This document shows, piece after piece, positions 53,988 through 62,100 of a stretch of 64,000 bases of DNA (its first letter is position 1; each line of letters opens with the position of its first letter). This DNA is from Pontibacterium sp049603715 (lineage in GTDB: Bacteria; Pseudomonadota; Gammaproteobacteria; Pseudomonadales; Balneatricaceae). The notes under the pieces are model-generated. The model was given only the letters and a program-made list of their open reading frames with translations, ran no database searches and was not told where the DNA came from. The DNA lies in NCBI GenBank assembly GCA_049603715.1, contig JBMYSW010000002.1, positions 176,892 through 240,891 on the forward strand, given 5' to 3'. Position numbers and translations under genes: made by a program.

Positions 53988-54017
53988 TTAATTAGTTAGA
54001 TTAGGTCAAGACGAATC

Positions 54018-55490
54018 ATGACGAACTCAGATACCAAAACCCAAGCGATATCATTAGCGCGTGTCATCTCTGTGTTGGCAGGCCCGCTATTGTTCGCAAT
54101 TTTATTACTTACCCCAACGCCCGAGGCTTTTACACCTGAGGCATGGCGCTTAGTTGCCGTGGCTGCATGGATGATCGTGTGGTGGATGACTGAAGCAGCG
54201 CCCGTGCCTGTGACCGCACTATTGCCTATTCCACTCTTTCCTATTGTGGATATCGCCAACCAAAAAGCAGTGGCATCGAGCTACGGCCATCCGCTGATCT
54301 TTTTATTTTTAGGCGGCTTTATTATCGCTGCTGCAATGCAGCGTTGGGGCTTACACAAGCGTATCGCCCTTTTTGTGGTCTCTCTCACCAGTAACTCAGG
54401 CGCCAGCATCATTGGTGGCTTTATGCTTGCGACTGCGTTTTTGTCGATGTGGATTTCAAACACCGCTACAACGCTAATGATGTTTACCGTTGGTATTTCA
54501 CTTATTGAGTTTATCGGCGAAAAAATTAAAGACGAAAAGCAGGTTCGCCGCTTTGGCATCGCGCTCATGCTGGGTATCGCTTACAGCGCCTCAATTGGTG
54601 GCGTAGCAACACTTATCGGCACACCGCCAAATACCTTGCTAGCAAGCTTTTTAACCGATACTTACGACATTCACATCGACTTCGCGACATGGATGATCTT
54701 GGGTGTACCTATTGTCATCATCATGCTGCCAATCGCTTGGGTACTCTTGTGTAAAGTCCTCTTCCCTGTGGGGCAACTCGATATGGGTGACGCAGGTGAC
54801 ATGGTTAAAAAAGAGTTGGCCGAAATGGGCCCTATGTCCCGCGGCGAACGCACGGTCATGATCATTTTTGGCGCAACCGTTGTATTGTGGATTACCCGTA
54901 AGTGGTTGGTCGCAGCCACTGGCTTGAGCATCACCGACACCACTATTGCATTGGTAGCAGCATCGCTCTTGTTTGTGATTCCTGTATCACTACAAAAAGG
55001 CGAATGGACGGTAGAGTGGACCGCAACCAAGAATGTTCCTTGGGGCGTACTGATCTTGTTTGGCGGCGGCTTAGCCTTGGCGGCAGCCTTCAAATCAACT
55101 GGCCTTGCGGCAGCCATTGGCACACTTGTCGGTGATCTAGGCCACTTAGATATCGCTTTGATTATCTTGGTCACCATCGTAAGCATTGTGTTCTTAACCG
55201 AAATCACCTCAAACATCGCAACCACGGCCACCTTCCTACCTATTCTGGCCGCCGTTTCCTTGGGCCTCGGCTTTGACGCAATGGTTCTCGCGATTCCGGT
55301 TGCCCTAGCGGCGTCGATGGCATTTATGATGCCTGTGGCGACACCACCAAATGCCATTGTCTTCTCTTACGAAGGCATGAGTATTCAAGATATGGTTAAA
55401 GCCGGTATTTGGTTGAACATCATCGCCATTGGCGTTATTTACCTAGCGGTTATGACGCTGGCTCCTGCGGTTTTTGATCTCGCACTTTAA
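54018..55490 (+). CDS. SLC13/DASS family sodium-coupled anion transporter
   Basis: 490 residues with about eleven hydrophobic segments, a DASS-family (INDY-like) transporter. The two Ser-Asn-Thr-type substrate/sodium sites are ISNTATTLMM (147-149 region) in the first half and TSNIATTATFLPI in the second. IGTPPNTLLA and VATPPNAIVFSYE are the paired re-entrant Pro loops. Members carry C4-dicarboxylates, citrate or sulfate. The neighbouring sulfur genes make sulfate possible, but succinate/malate uptake is just as likely. A long leader precedes it. Confidence 0.93.
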   Translation: MTNSDTKTQAISLARVISVLAGPLLFAILLLTPTPEAFTPEAWRLVAVAAWMIVWWMTEAAPVPVTALLPIPLFPIVDIANQKAVASSYGHPLIFLFLGGFIIAAAMQRWGLHKRIALFVVSLTSNSGASIIGGFMLATAFLSMWISNTATTLMMFTVGISLIEFIGEKIKDEKQVRRFGIALMLGIAYSASIGGVATLIGTPPNTLLASFLTDTYDIHIDFATWMILGVPIVIIMLPIAWVLLCKVLFPVGQLDMGDAGDMVKKELAEMGPMSRGERTVMIIFGATVVLWITRKWLVAATGLSITDTTIALVAASLLFVIPVSLQKGEWTVEWTATKNVPWGVLILFGGGLALAAAFKSTGLAAAIGTLVGDLGHLDIALIILVTIVSIVFLTEITSNIATTATFLPILAAVSLGLGFDAMVLAIPVALAASMAFMMPVATPPNAIVFSYEGMSIQDMVKAGIWLNIIAIGVIYLAVMTLAPAVFDLAL

Positions 55491-55507
55491 TTTAGTGCTT
55501 TAAAACC

Positions 55508-55537
55508 CCTCCTAGGAGGTGGCTGCAGCCACCTCCT
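55508..55537. terminator. Overlapping palindromes after the SLC13 gene
   Basis: A perfect inverted repeat AGGAGGTGGC-TGCA-GCCACCTCCT (55514-55537) shares bases with a second palindrome CCTCCTAGGAGG (55508-55519). It lies between convergent genes. No T-run follows, so intrinsic termination would be imperfect. Confidence 0.6.
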
Positions 55538-55553
55538 ACATGTCATCAAACCC

Positions 55554-56363
55554 TTACCGGTTAAGAGCGTCCTTCACCTTGCCCTCAATCGCTTTAGTTA
55601 TCACCTTAAAACCCTCAGGTGTCGGGTGGATTTCGTTACGCCACTGATTTTTATTCAGCAATCCTTGGGTCTCGGCAACATAAAAAAGGCCTTCGTACTC
55701 CACCTGCAGCTGCAAAAGCACCTCTCGAAAACGACGCAGCATGAAGTTTATCATTTCAGCTTGCTCCTCTGAGTTCTCATAACCTTTGCGTTTTAAAAAA
55801 GGGTATAGCCAAGAGTCCCCCAACGGTATGAGATCAAAGACGGCAAAACCTTTACGACTAGGCGTAATAAAGTCATATACGTGAGACACAACAACGATAT
55901 CGGGATTCACCGAGTACTCTCTGACCCGCTCTAGCATCTCCCTATAAGCCAACTTAATTTGCAAAAGCTTATCTTCCAGTCGCTTTATACGGATACAATC
56001 TAAATGATTTGGATGATCTGACCTATCTCCGATAAAAAAGTCGAAATCGTAACGGCCCACAATGTCATTTCCACCACCCGAGAAAATAATGACATCAAAC
56101 CAGTTGTATTTCATACGCTGTGAAAATGATAGTTTTTGCTCTCCAGACATCATAGCCAAAGCCTCATCTCCATTATCGGCTTTAGTGTATATAACGTACT
56201 TTTTCTTTTTGCCTAATACTTGAACTATGTTTGCAGCTGGCCCTAACGCAAAGAAGCGCCTAGGGTAAGCTAACCAAGAATCCCCCTCTGCTAAAACTTT
56301 GATTGCTTTTGGGTACTTATTCAGCAACTCTTCGTATTCATGTGAGTCTGACGTGTATGGCAT
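55554..56363 (-). CDS. SGNH/GDSL-type hydrolase, unknown substrate
   Basis: 269 residues, no signal peptide. Block I is LAEGDSWLAYP with the nucleophile Ser; block III has GGGNDIVG; block V is the C-terminal NEIHPTPEG, with the His of the triad. This is a complete SGNH set. Family members are esterases, lipases or acyl-polysaccharide hydrolases; nothing here shows which. Base composition is somewhat lower in GC than the neighbours. I start at ATG 56363 with AAGGAG 6-7 nt upstream instead of the TTG at 56384. It is a single gene. Recent acquisition is possible. Confidence 0.85.
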   Translation of the reverse strand: MPYTSDSHEYEELLNKYPKAIKVLAEGDSWLAYPRRFFALGPAANIVQVLGKKKKYVIYTKADNGDEALAMMSGEQKLSFSQRMKYNWFDVIIFSGGGNDIVGRYDFDFFIGDRSDHPNHLDCIRIKRLEDKLLQIKLAYREMLERVREYSVNPDIVVVSHVYDFITPSRKGFAVFDLIPLGDSWLYPFLKRKGYENSEEQAEMINFMLRRFREVLLQLQVEYEGLFYVAETQGLLNKNQWRNEIHPTPEGFKVITKAIEGKVKDALNR

Positions 56364-56644
56364 AACTAACTCCTTGTATCTCAATTAGCAATGAACTGGC
56401 TTGCGGCTATTTTATCGAAGTTGAACTTTCCCCTGACTTAGAAGCACTACCTAGTTCAACAATCATCTAAAAAGTGATCGCTTGAAAGGAAAAAGAGCAA
56501 ATATTCAGCCTTTGGTCTGAGCAAAGATTACTCCTCAACCAACGCCCCTCTATCAACATGTATTACTGTTACAATCCGCTTTCGTTCGATACATATCCCA
56601 AGTATCACTCTCTTTAGCACCTATGACATGGAAGGAAGACGTCA

Positions 56645-57241
56645 ATGCTTAAGCACGGATTACCAGTGTTTGCACTTATCAGCCTCGCGGGTTGTGCTCA
56701 ACTCTCTCAATTTTCTCAACCGTTACCAACCAGCGCCCCAGCCAATACCGATGGTGCCGATACAGCCGTCTCTGTCTGTGCAGGCAGTGTTGAGTTAGCG
56801 CCCCACTTGGCAGGGTACTTTACGGCGATCGAAGATGCCGAACTATTAAACCAAGCGCTCGGCGAACCTGAGCAGGATAAGCTTTGCCAAGGCCAAGTTT
56901 ACGAGGTTAACCCCGACGCGAAGCTCACTATTCATCGTGCCTGGAACAGCACCAATCCATATAGTCAGTTTGGCAAATGGTGGGCCTTTGACCAACCCGC
57001 AGGCAAGGTGGCGGATTATCGAGAAGATTACGAAATTTGTTACCAATGGTCGCCATTAGACAAACTGGTGAGCTGTGAACTCAAAGCCGGCACCAAGGTT
57101 GTTGTAGGCAATGGCCAAAGCGCCAAGTGCTCGCAATACTTAACCTATGGTACATCAGAGGCTCAGCAAATCTATCTTGTGGATGCCGAAGCTGCACTTA
57201 CGGCCTGTGAAGTGTTAGATGCCGAGTTTAGCTGGAAGTAA
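56645..57241 (+). CDS. Putative Cys-rich lipoprotein
   Basis: 198 residues. The N-terminus is a lipoprotein signal (FALISLAGC, lipobox L-A-G-C with Cys at about 17). The mature part is polar and has six further Cys, enough for three disulfides, and Trp/Tyr-rich segments (GKWWAFDQP). I do not recognise a family. A short Ser/Pro/Thr stretch after the lipid anchor could be a linker. It is expected in the outer or inner membrane, facing the periplasm or surface. It converges on a GGDEF gene, 16 bp away. Confidence 0.8.
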   Translation: MLKHGLPVFALISLAGCAQLSQFSQPLPTSAPANTDGADTAVSVCAGSVELAPHLAGYFTAIEDAELLNQALGEPEQDKLCQGQVYEVNPDAKLTIHRAWNSTNPYSQFGKWWAFDQPAGKVADYREDYEICYQWSPLDKLVSCELKAGTKVVVGNGQSAKCSQYLTYGTSEAQQIYLVDAEAALTACEVLDAEFSWK

Positions 57242-57257
57242 CATCAACCGTGCCACC

Positions 57258-58229
57258 CTACCTCTGCTCAGCAGAGGAGCCATACGCAGCAAAGGTGGCC
57301 GCCCCAGCGAGAGCCGTATCGCTCGTACAAATACGGTTACGCCCCTGCTGCTTGGCTTGGTAAAGGGCTTTGTCTGCCGCGGCAAGTAAGCCGTGGCAGT
57401 GCATGTTTTGATGAGGCACGAAGGTAGCCAAACCCATGCTGACCGTTACAACATCAGACACGGCCGACTGCTCATTACGAATACCCAGCTCGCCGATATC
57501 TGATAATAGCCGTGTGGCCAAGGCCTCCGCCTGCTGAGTGTCGGTTTGGGCCCACACCAGTGCAAACTCCTCACCACCATAACGCGCGCAAATATCCCCT
57601 GGGCGTTGAGCACCTTGCTTCAAACATTGTGCAACCCGGACCAACGCTTTATCTCCCGCGAGGTGCCCATAGGTATCGTTTAGCTTTTTAAAGTAATCAA
57701 TATCAACGATGGCGATGGATAAACTCTCGCCTAAACGGCTACATCGGCGCCACTCTTGATCTAAAAAGTTATCAAACGCCAAACGATTCGGCACTTGAGT
57801 TAAACCATCGAGATAAGCAAGCTCTCGGACTTTCTGCTCAGCCTTTTTACGCTCAGTCACATCTTGATGAGAAATCACACAATAAAGCTTTCCCTCATCA
57901 GTGAACGAGGTTCCCCGCATTACAAACCAGCGATGCTCTTGAGGACTATGACAAGGGTATTCGAGGTAAAACTCTGATTCTTTTTGATTTATCAGCGCTT
58001 TTATTGCCTGTGTAGCTTTGGTGCCAAAGGCTTCGCCAGAGAGCGAGGCCTGCTCGCACACGGAAAGGTAGTTAACCTCTAACCAGTTGATCGAACCGCC
58101 GCCGTTGTCGCGCGCAAAGGCTCGCCAGCTTTCGTTGACAAAGACAACTTGCCCAGTCGAATCGATGACTGCGATGCTGCCGGTTAATGAGTCGAGGATG
58201 GAGCGTAAGAAAAAAGACGAGTTCACCAT
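57258..58229 (-). CDS. PAS-GGDEF diguanylate cyclase
   Basis: 323 residues, soluble. A PAS domain (about 8-128) begins ILDSLTGSIAVIDSTGQVVFVN and ends VISHQDVTERKKAEQ. The GGDEF domain has IVDIDYFKKLNDTYGHLAGD and the active site GGEEF at 218-222. The inhibitory RxxD site (R209, D212) lies five residues before. Expected to make c-di-GMP. The last 40 residues after GRNRI are unrelated Ala/Ser-rich sequence. It has no co-oriented partner gene nearby. Confidence 0.93.
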   Translation of the reverse strand: MVNSSFFLRSILDSLTGSIAVIDSTGQVVFVNESWRAFARDNGGGSINWLEVNYLSVCEQASLSGEAFGTKATQAIKALINQKESEFYLEYPCHSPQEHRWFVMRGTSFTDEGKLYCVISHQDVTERKKAEQKVRELAYLDGLTQVPNRLAFDNFLDQEWRRCSRLGESLSIAIVDIDYFKKLNDTYGHLAGDKALVRVAQCLKQGAQRPGDICARYGGEEFALVWAQTDTQQAEALATRLLSDIGELGIRNEQSAVSDVVTVSMGLATFVPHQNMHCHGLLAAADKALYQAKQQGRNRICTSDTALAGAATFAAYGSSAEQR

Positions 58230-58362
58230 ACTCAGCGGTTTCCTTTATGTCCTTATAAAATCATCCCACCTGCCCACTTAGGAGCGACTGCGCCAGATCA
58301 ATTAGGCGACTAAAACTTGCCTTGTTTTTACTTTAAATTAGAAATTTACAAATAATGAATGG

Positions 58363-58413
58363 AGCGCTCGTGTAGCCAAGCCCACTTGTATGAAGGGCTC
58401 AGCTACACGCGCT
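58363..58413. other. Stem-loop after the CaCA antiporter gene
   Basis: CGTGTAGC/GCTACACG, with flanking AGCG/CGCT and inner AGCCC/GGGCT pairing, forms a long imperfect hairpin just past the antiporter stop. No T-run on either side, so it may stabilise an mRNA end. Confidence 0.5.
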
Positions 58414-58418
58414 GTATA

Positions 58419-59390
58419 TTACGCCTCTACGGCGCTAATGTACAAAAAATAACCATATGCAATGTAGGCCGCTAGCAGTAGCGCACCTTCAAAGCGGTTA
58501 ATACGACGACGTCCGAGCACACCATACCCCAAGGCAAAGAGAGAGACGGTAAGGCCGGCCATCACTACCCAATCGCGGTAGAGCACAATCGGCTCGAGTG
58601 ACAGCGGATGAATAACACCTGCCAAACCTACCACTACGAGAGTATTAAACAGGTTTGAACCAATTACGTTACCAATGGCTAGGTCATGCTCGTTTTTGCG
58701 AACCGCAGCCACAGATGCCGCCAACTCAGGCAGCGATGTACCAATCGCCACCACGGTTAAGCCAATCACCAAGTCACTGACGCCAAAGTAAGTTGCAATA
58801 TCAATGGCACCCCAAACAAGTAAACGTGAGCTAGCCACCAGCAACACCAAGCCTAAAACAACCCAAAAAATCGCCTTTTTAATAGGCATGGCTTCTTCTA
58901 AGCCACTTTCGACCTCTTGAACAAAGCCATCATCGCCTGCGCCTTTCATACTTTTGACGATGGAGTAACCCATCAGGCCTAAAAAGGCTGCGAGCATAAT
59001 GGCCGCATCTAAGCGCGAAATATCAAAGTCGAGCATCAGCGCGCCAACCAATAAGGTGGCACCCACCAATAAAGGCAGCTCTGTACGCAACACACCCGAC
59101 TTAACGGCGATAGGGCTTAACACTGCGGTAAAACCAAGAATTAGCGCGATGTTGGCGATGTTTGAGCCAAAGCCGTTACCCAATGCCAAGCCGGGGTTGC
59201 CGTTCATAGATGCCAAGATCGACACGACTATTTCGGGCGCAGAAGTACCAAAACCAATAATCAGCATACCGATTAACAAGGCAGACATACCATAGTGTTT
59301 GGCGGTGGCAGCCGCACCATCAACAAAACGGTCAGCACTCCAAACAAGTACAATTAAGCCGAAAAGTACGGCGCCAATAGACAAAAGCAT
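58419..59390 (-). CDS. Calcium/sodium antiporter (CaCA family, YrbG-like)
   Basis: Integral membrane cation exchanger of 323 residues, about ten helices in two inverted halves. The alpha-repeats are GFGTSAPEIVVSI with GNGFGSNIANI, and AIGTSLPELAASV with GNVIGSNLFN; acidic residues in these repeats bind the cations. Members exchange Na+ or H+ for Ca2+. Family resembles E. coli YrbG, but unlike there no kdsD/lpt genes are adjacent. It is single, after a hairpin. Confidence 0.93.
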   Translation of the reverse strand: MLLSIGAVLFGLIVLVWSADRFVDGAAATAKHYGMSALLIGMLIIGFGTSAPEIVVSILASMNGNPGLALGNGFGSNIANIALILGFTAVLSPIAVKSGVLRTELPLLVGATLLVGALMLDFDISRLDAAIMLAAFLGLMGYSIVKSMKGAGDDGFVQEVESGLEEAMPIKKAIFWVVLGLVLLVASSRLLVWGAIDIATYFGVSDLVIGLTVVAIGTSLPELAASVAAVRKNEHDLAIGNVIGSNLFNTLVVVGLAGVIHPLSLEPIVLYRDWVVMAGLTVSLFALGYGVLGRRRINRFEGALLLAAYIAYGYFLYISAVEA

Positions 59391-59559
59391 AGGTATTCCT
59401 TAAGTCGAGGTTATGCTGTGCGCAACGCGCAGTTCAGCTCGTTAGCGGTTACCTTTAACAACGATTCGATAAGGCAACTTAACAGTTACAGTTGTGTCTC
59501 GCCTCACAGCGACTTTGCTACAGATTTTATCAGTTTTAGCAGATCCTTGGGTTAAGTTT

Positions 59560-60060
59560 TTAAACCCAAATATCGCCAAACCGCTCACGGTGATTGAGGT
59601 AAAAGCGCAACTCAAACTCTAGCTGGTGATAGTCCGGCTCCATATGGCAGCAAAGGTTATAAAAGGCTTTGTTATGGTCTTTTTCTTTTAAGTGAGCCAG
59701 CTCGTGTACCAATATCATTCGCAACCAAGGCTCGGGCACCTTCCTGAACAAACCAGAGACCCTTACTTCGTTTTTTGCCTTAAGCTTTTTGCCCTGTACA
59801 CGTACGGCATAGGTGTGTAGCCCTAACGCGTTTTTGACCACGTGCAATTTATCGTCAAACACCACCTTGCTAATGGGGGCACCGCTTCGCATATAGCGCT
59901 TTTTTATCTCCATCGCATAATCGTATAAACGCTGGGGCTGGCTAAGACCATGAGGCTGGGTGTACTTTGCTTTAAAAAAGGCTTCGCTTTTACCGTCATT
60001 TAGTAAGGCGAGGGCTTGCTGCTGTACACTCTCAGGATAGGCTTCTAAGTATTTCAGCAT
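59560..60060 (-). CDS. YgjP-like (DUF45) zinc metallopeptidase family protein
   Basis: 166 residues. The zinc-binding sequence is VHELAHLKEKDHNKAFY (HExxH followed by a third His). LHTYAVRV and the closing segment EPDYHQLEFELRFYLNH are typical of the YgjP/DUF45 group. Cytosolic, probably single domain. Activity in E. coli is uncertain; some members have been reported to act on nucleotides. The start ATG is 60060. It is single, with 0.5 kb of empty sequence upstream. Confidence 0.87.
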   Translation of the reverse strand: MLKYLEAYPESVQQQALALLNDGKSEAFFKAKYTQPHGLSQPQRLYDYAMEIKKRYMRSGAPISKVVFDDKLHVVKNALGLHTYAVRVQGKKLKAKNEVRVSGLFRKVPEPWLRMILVHELAHLKEKDHNKAFYNLCCHMEPDYHQLEFELRFYLNHRERFGDIWV

Positions 60061-60532
60061 TTATGGTCTCTGTATTTGTAAGCTTGGGCTGATAAGTGGG
60101 TTTATACGCCTGAACACGCTTTGTCTTTCCATAACCTTCGCCTGTAAAGCACCAATAACAGCGAGTGTCAGCACAAAATTGTACTCACCTTAAGAGTTAC
60201 CTTCTACCTTACTGTGGGCGCCCCCCCCAACTTTAACCCACAGTTTTTTACTGCCTCGTCTTGGTATTTCCAAAACATCGCTATGGCCCTTCTATGGTTT
60301 ATTTAGACCAAAAGCGAGATACCCCCACGGATTGTGGATAACTCTGTGATAAATTTTGGTATACATGGCGCTAGGCCCCGATATCAAAGGCTTTAGCAAC
60401 TTAGATCAAAAACCGAACACCCGTGATAAAACATTAAAAATCAATAACTTAAATTTAGAATACACATTTTAAAAGGGCTAAAAATAATCAGACTTTTTAC
60501 TTGACTATGTCTTTTTTTGTGTGAGTAACAGG
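60061..60532. other. Non-coding gap upstream of the YgjP-like gene
   Basis: About 470 bp with no credible gene. It contains a run of eight C at about 60221-60228 and AT-rich sequence around 60420-60500. No repeats or structured element stand out. Confidence 0.4.
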
Positions 60533-60562
60533 CACAAAAAAACCCTGACAAGCAGGGTTTCA
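60533..60562 (-). terminator. Rho-independent terminator of the nrdAB-yfaE group
   Basis: AAACCCTG pairs with CAGGGTTT around ACAAG. On the minus strand seven T follow. About 45 bp past the yfaE stop. Confidence 0.88.
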
Positions 60563-60603
60563 TTTCGAAAAGCGGTTACTTATGCACCGCTCGTTATCCT
60601 GAG

Positions 60604-60867
60604 TTATTCAGGTAGCTCTATCTCGACGTGCCCATCAGGGATACAGCAACAACTGAGGATTTCATCGCCGGTGGTATCAAAGAGCGGGTCTTGTACATAC
60701 TTCACCTGCCCTTCCAGTAGCCGAACCTTACAGCAACCGCAGTAGCCACCTCGGCAACTGTAAGGCGCTGGAATATTCTGCGCCTCCATTGAGTCCAGTA
60801 ATGAAAACTCATACTGGTAGTAGAAGGTATGGTAATGGTTTACCTTAATGCGCGGTAATTCAGGCAT
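60604..60867 (-). CDS. yfaE: [2Fe-2S] ferredoxin for ribonucleotide reductase cofactor maintenance
   Basis: 87-residue plant-type ferredoxin. Cluster ligands are C-x4-C-x2-C in SCRGGYCGCCKVRL and the later Cys in ILSCCCIPDG. Sequence and position after nrdB match E. coli YfaE, which delivers electrons to rebuild the diferric-tyrosyl cofactor of NrdB. It begins 19 bp past nrdB, so it is in the same operon, followed by a strong terminator. Confidence 0.93.
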   Translation of the reverse strand: MPELPRIKVNHYHTFYYQYEFSLLDSMEAQNIPAPYSCRGGYCGCCKVRLLEGQVKYVQDPLFDTTGDEILSCCCIPDGHVEIELPE

Positions 60868-60886
60868 GGAGCACGCCCCTTTTTAA

Positions 60887-62017
60887 TTACAGGTCGAAGC
60901 CGTCAAAGTCGCCGTCTTCTACATTTTGGTCAATCGCGCCCACCAAGTAAGAGCTGATCTCCGCTTCTTGCGGCGCTACCTGTACGTTGTCACTCACTAA
61001 CCATGCGTTCATCCACGGAAGTGGGTTCTTACGGCTTGGGAAGATTTCGTTGTAACCCAAGGCCTTGATACGTACGTTAGTAATGTACTCAACGTAATCA
61101 CTCAAGATACTTGCGTTTAGACCAATCATAGAGCCGTCTTTAAAGAGGTATTGCGCCCAGTCTTTTTCTTGCTGTGCCGCTTCAGTAAAGATGCGGTACA
61201 CCTCTTCTTCACACTCGTCAGCAATTTCTTTCATTTCTGGGTCGTCTTGGCCGGCACGCATGATGTTAATCATTTGCTGAGTGCCTGCGAGGTGAAGTGC
61301 TTCGTCACGGGCAATAAACTTAATGATCTTAGCGTTACCTTCCATTACTGCACGCTCGGCAAAGGCAAACGAGCAAGCAAAGCTTACGTAAAAACGGATT
61401 GCTTCGAGTACGTTAACCGTCACCAAGGTTAAAAAGAGTACACGCTTGAGGTTACGTAAGGTCGCATCATATTTAACCCCGTTAACAGTATGAACGCCTT
61501 CGCCGAAGGTGTTAAAGATGTTAGTTAACGAAATCAGCTCATCGTACAAACGGGTTACCGCATCAGCACGCTTAATGATTTCTTTGTCCGTAACAATGCG
61601 ATCAAAAACTTCAGAAGGTTCGTTGATGATGTTACGAATGATGTGAGTGTATGAACGGCTGTGAATGGTTTCACTAAACGCCCAAGTTTCAAACCATGTT
61701 TCTAGCTCAGGTAGCGAAACGATCGGCAAAAACGCCATGTTCGGCGAGCGGCCTTGCACTGAGTCCAATAGAGTTTGGTACTTTAGGTTACTCAAAAAGA
61801 TATGCTGCTCATTCGCTGGCATATCCATAAAGTCTTTACGGTCGTTACTTAGGTCAACCTCTTCAGGGCGCCAGAAGAACGACAATTGCTTTTCAATTAA
61901 ACGTTCGAAGAATGGGTACTTTTGTTTGTCATAGCGTGCAACGTTAACACTCTTACCAAAAAACATTGGTTCTTTCGTAGAGTCGTGATCACTGTGACTA
62001 AAAGTAGAGTAGGCCAT
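60887..62017 (-). CDS. nrdB: Ribonucleoside-diphosphate reductase subunit beta (class Ia)
   Basis: Radical-generating R2 subunit with a diferric-tyrosyl cofactor. 376 residues, as in E. coli NrdB. Iron ligands and the radical Tyr region include FWRPEEVDLSNDR, MPANEQHIF, SETIHSRSYTHIIRN (E and H ligands with the Tyr), and FIARDEALHLAGTQ. The C-terminus with DGDFDGFDL resembles the peptide that docks into NrdA. It is 83 bp downstream of nrdA, with a hairpin in the gap, and upstream of yfaE. Confidence 0.97.
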   Translation of the reverse strand: MAYSTFSHSDHDSTKEPMFFGKSVNVARYDKQKYPFFERLIEKQLSFFWRPEEVDLSNDRKDFMDMPANEQHIFLSNLKYQTLLDSVQGRSPNMAFLPIVSLPELETWFETWAFSETIHSRSYTHIIRNIINEPSEVFDRIVTDKEIIKRADAVTRLYDELISLTNIFNTFGEGVHTVNGVKYDATLRNLKRVLFLTLVTVNVLEAIRFYVSFACSFAFAERAVMEGNAKIIKFIARDEALHLAGTQQMINIMRAGQDDPEMKEIADECEEEVYRIFTEAAQQEKDWAQYLFKDGSMIGLNASILSDYVEYITNVRIKALGYNEIFPSRKNPLPWMNAWLVSDNVQVAPQEAEISSYLVGAIDQNVEDGDFDGFDL

Positions 62018-62049
62018 TAATATTGCACTCGCATCAAATCGATAACACA

Positions 62050-62074
62050 GGCTGCTCGTAGCTTACGAGCAGCC
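62050..62074 (-). other. Intercistronic hairpin between nrdA and nrdB
   Basis: GGCTGCTCGTA-GCT-TACGAGCAGCC, an 11-bp perfect stem with a 3-nt loop, about 30 bp before the nrdB ATG. No T-run, so it is probably an mRNA-processing or stability element. Confidence 0.7.
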
Positions 62075-62100
62075 ATCATAGAACTAGAGGGGCTGCGCTG

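Larger units (their letters stand above)
53224..54017. promoter_or_regulatory. Long intergenic region, cysH promoter side and SLC13 leader
   Basis: About 790 bp without a credible full-size gene. The left part (53460-53520) is AT-rich with inverted T/A runs and should hold the cysH promoter and possibly CysB sites. The right part probably is a leader of some 290 nt for the SLC13 gene, starting after the -10 at 53713. It contains several hairpins and a six-codon ORF (53768-53788, MPLAFA) with AAGG before it. Confidence 0.45.

Noticed and set aside
54671..55357. 228-codon antisense frame within the SLC13 gene
   Set aside because: The plus strand encodes a clear membrane transporter with both SNT-type motifs; the antisense frame is a by-product.
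60221..60228. Run of C (also near 18912-18921) as a phase-variable tract
   Set aside because: Both runs lie in non-coding DNA away from promoters that I can identify, so there is no evidence of switching.
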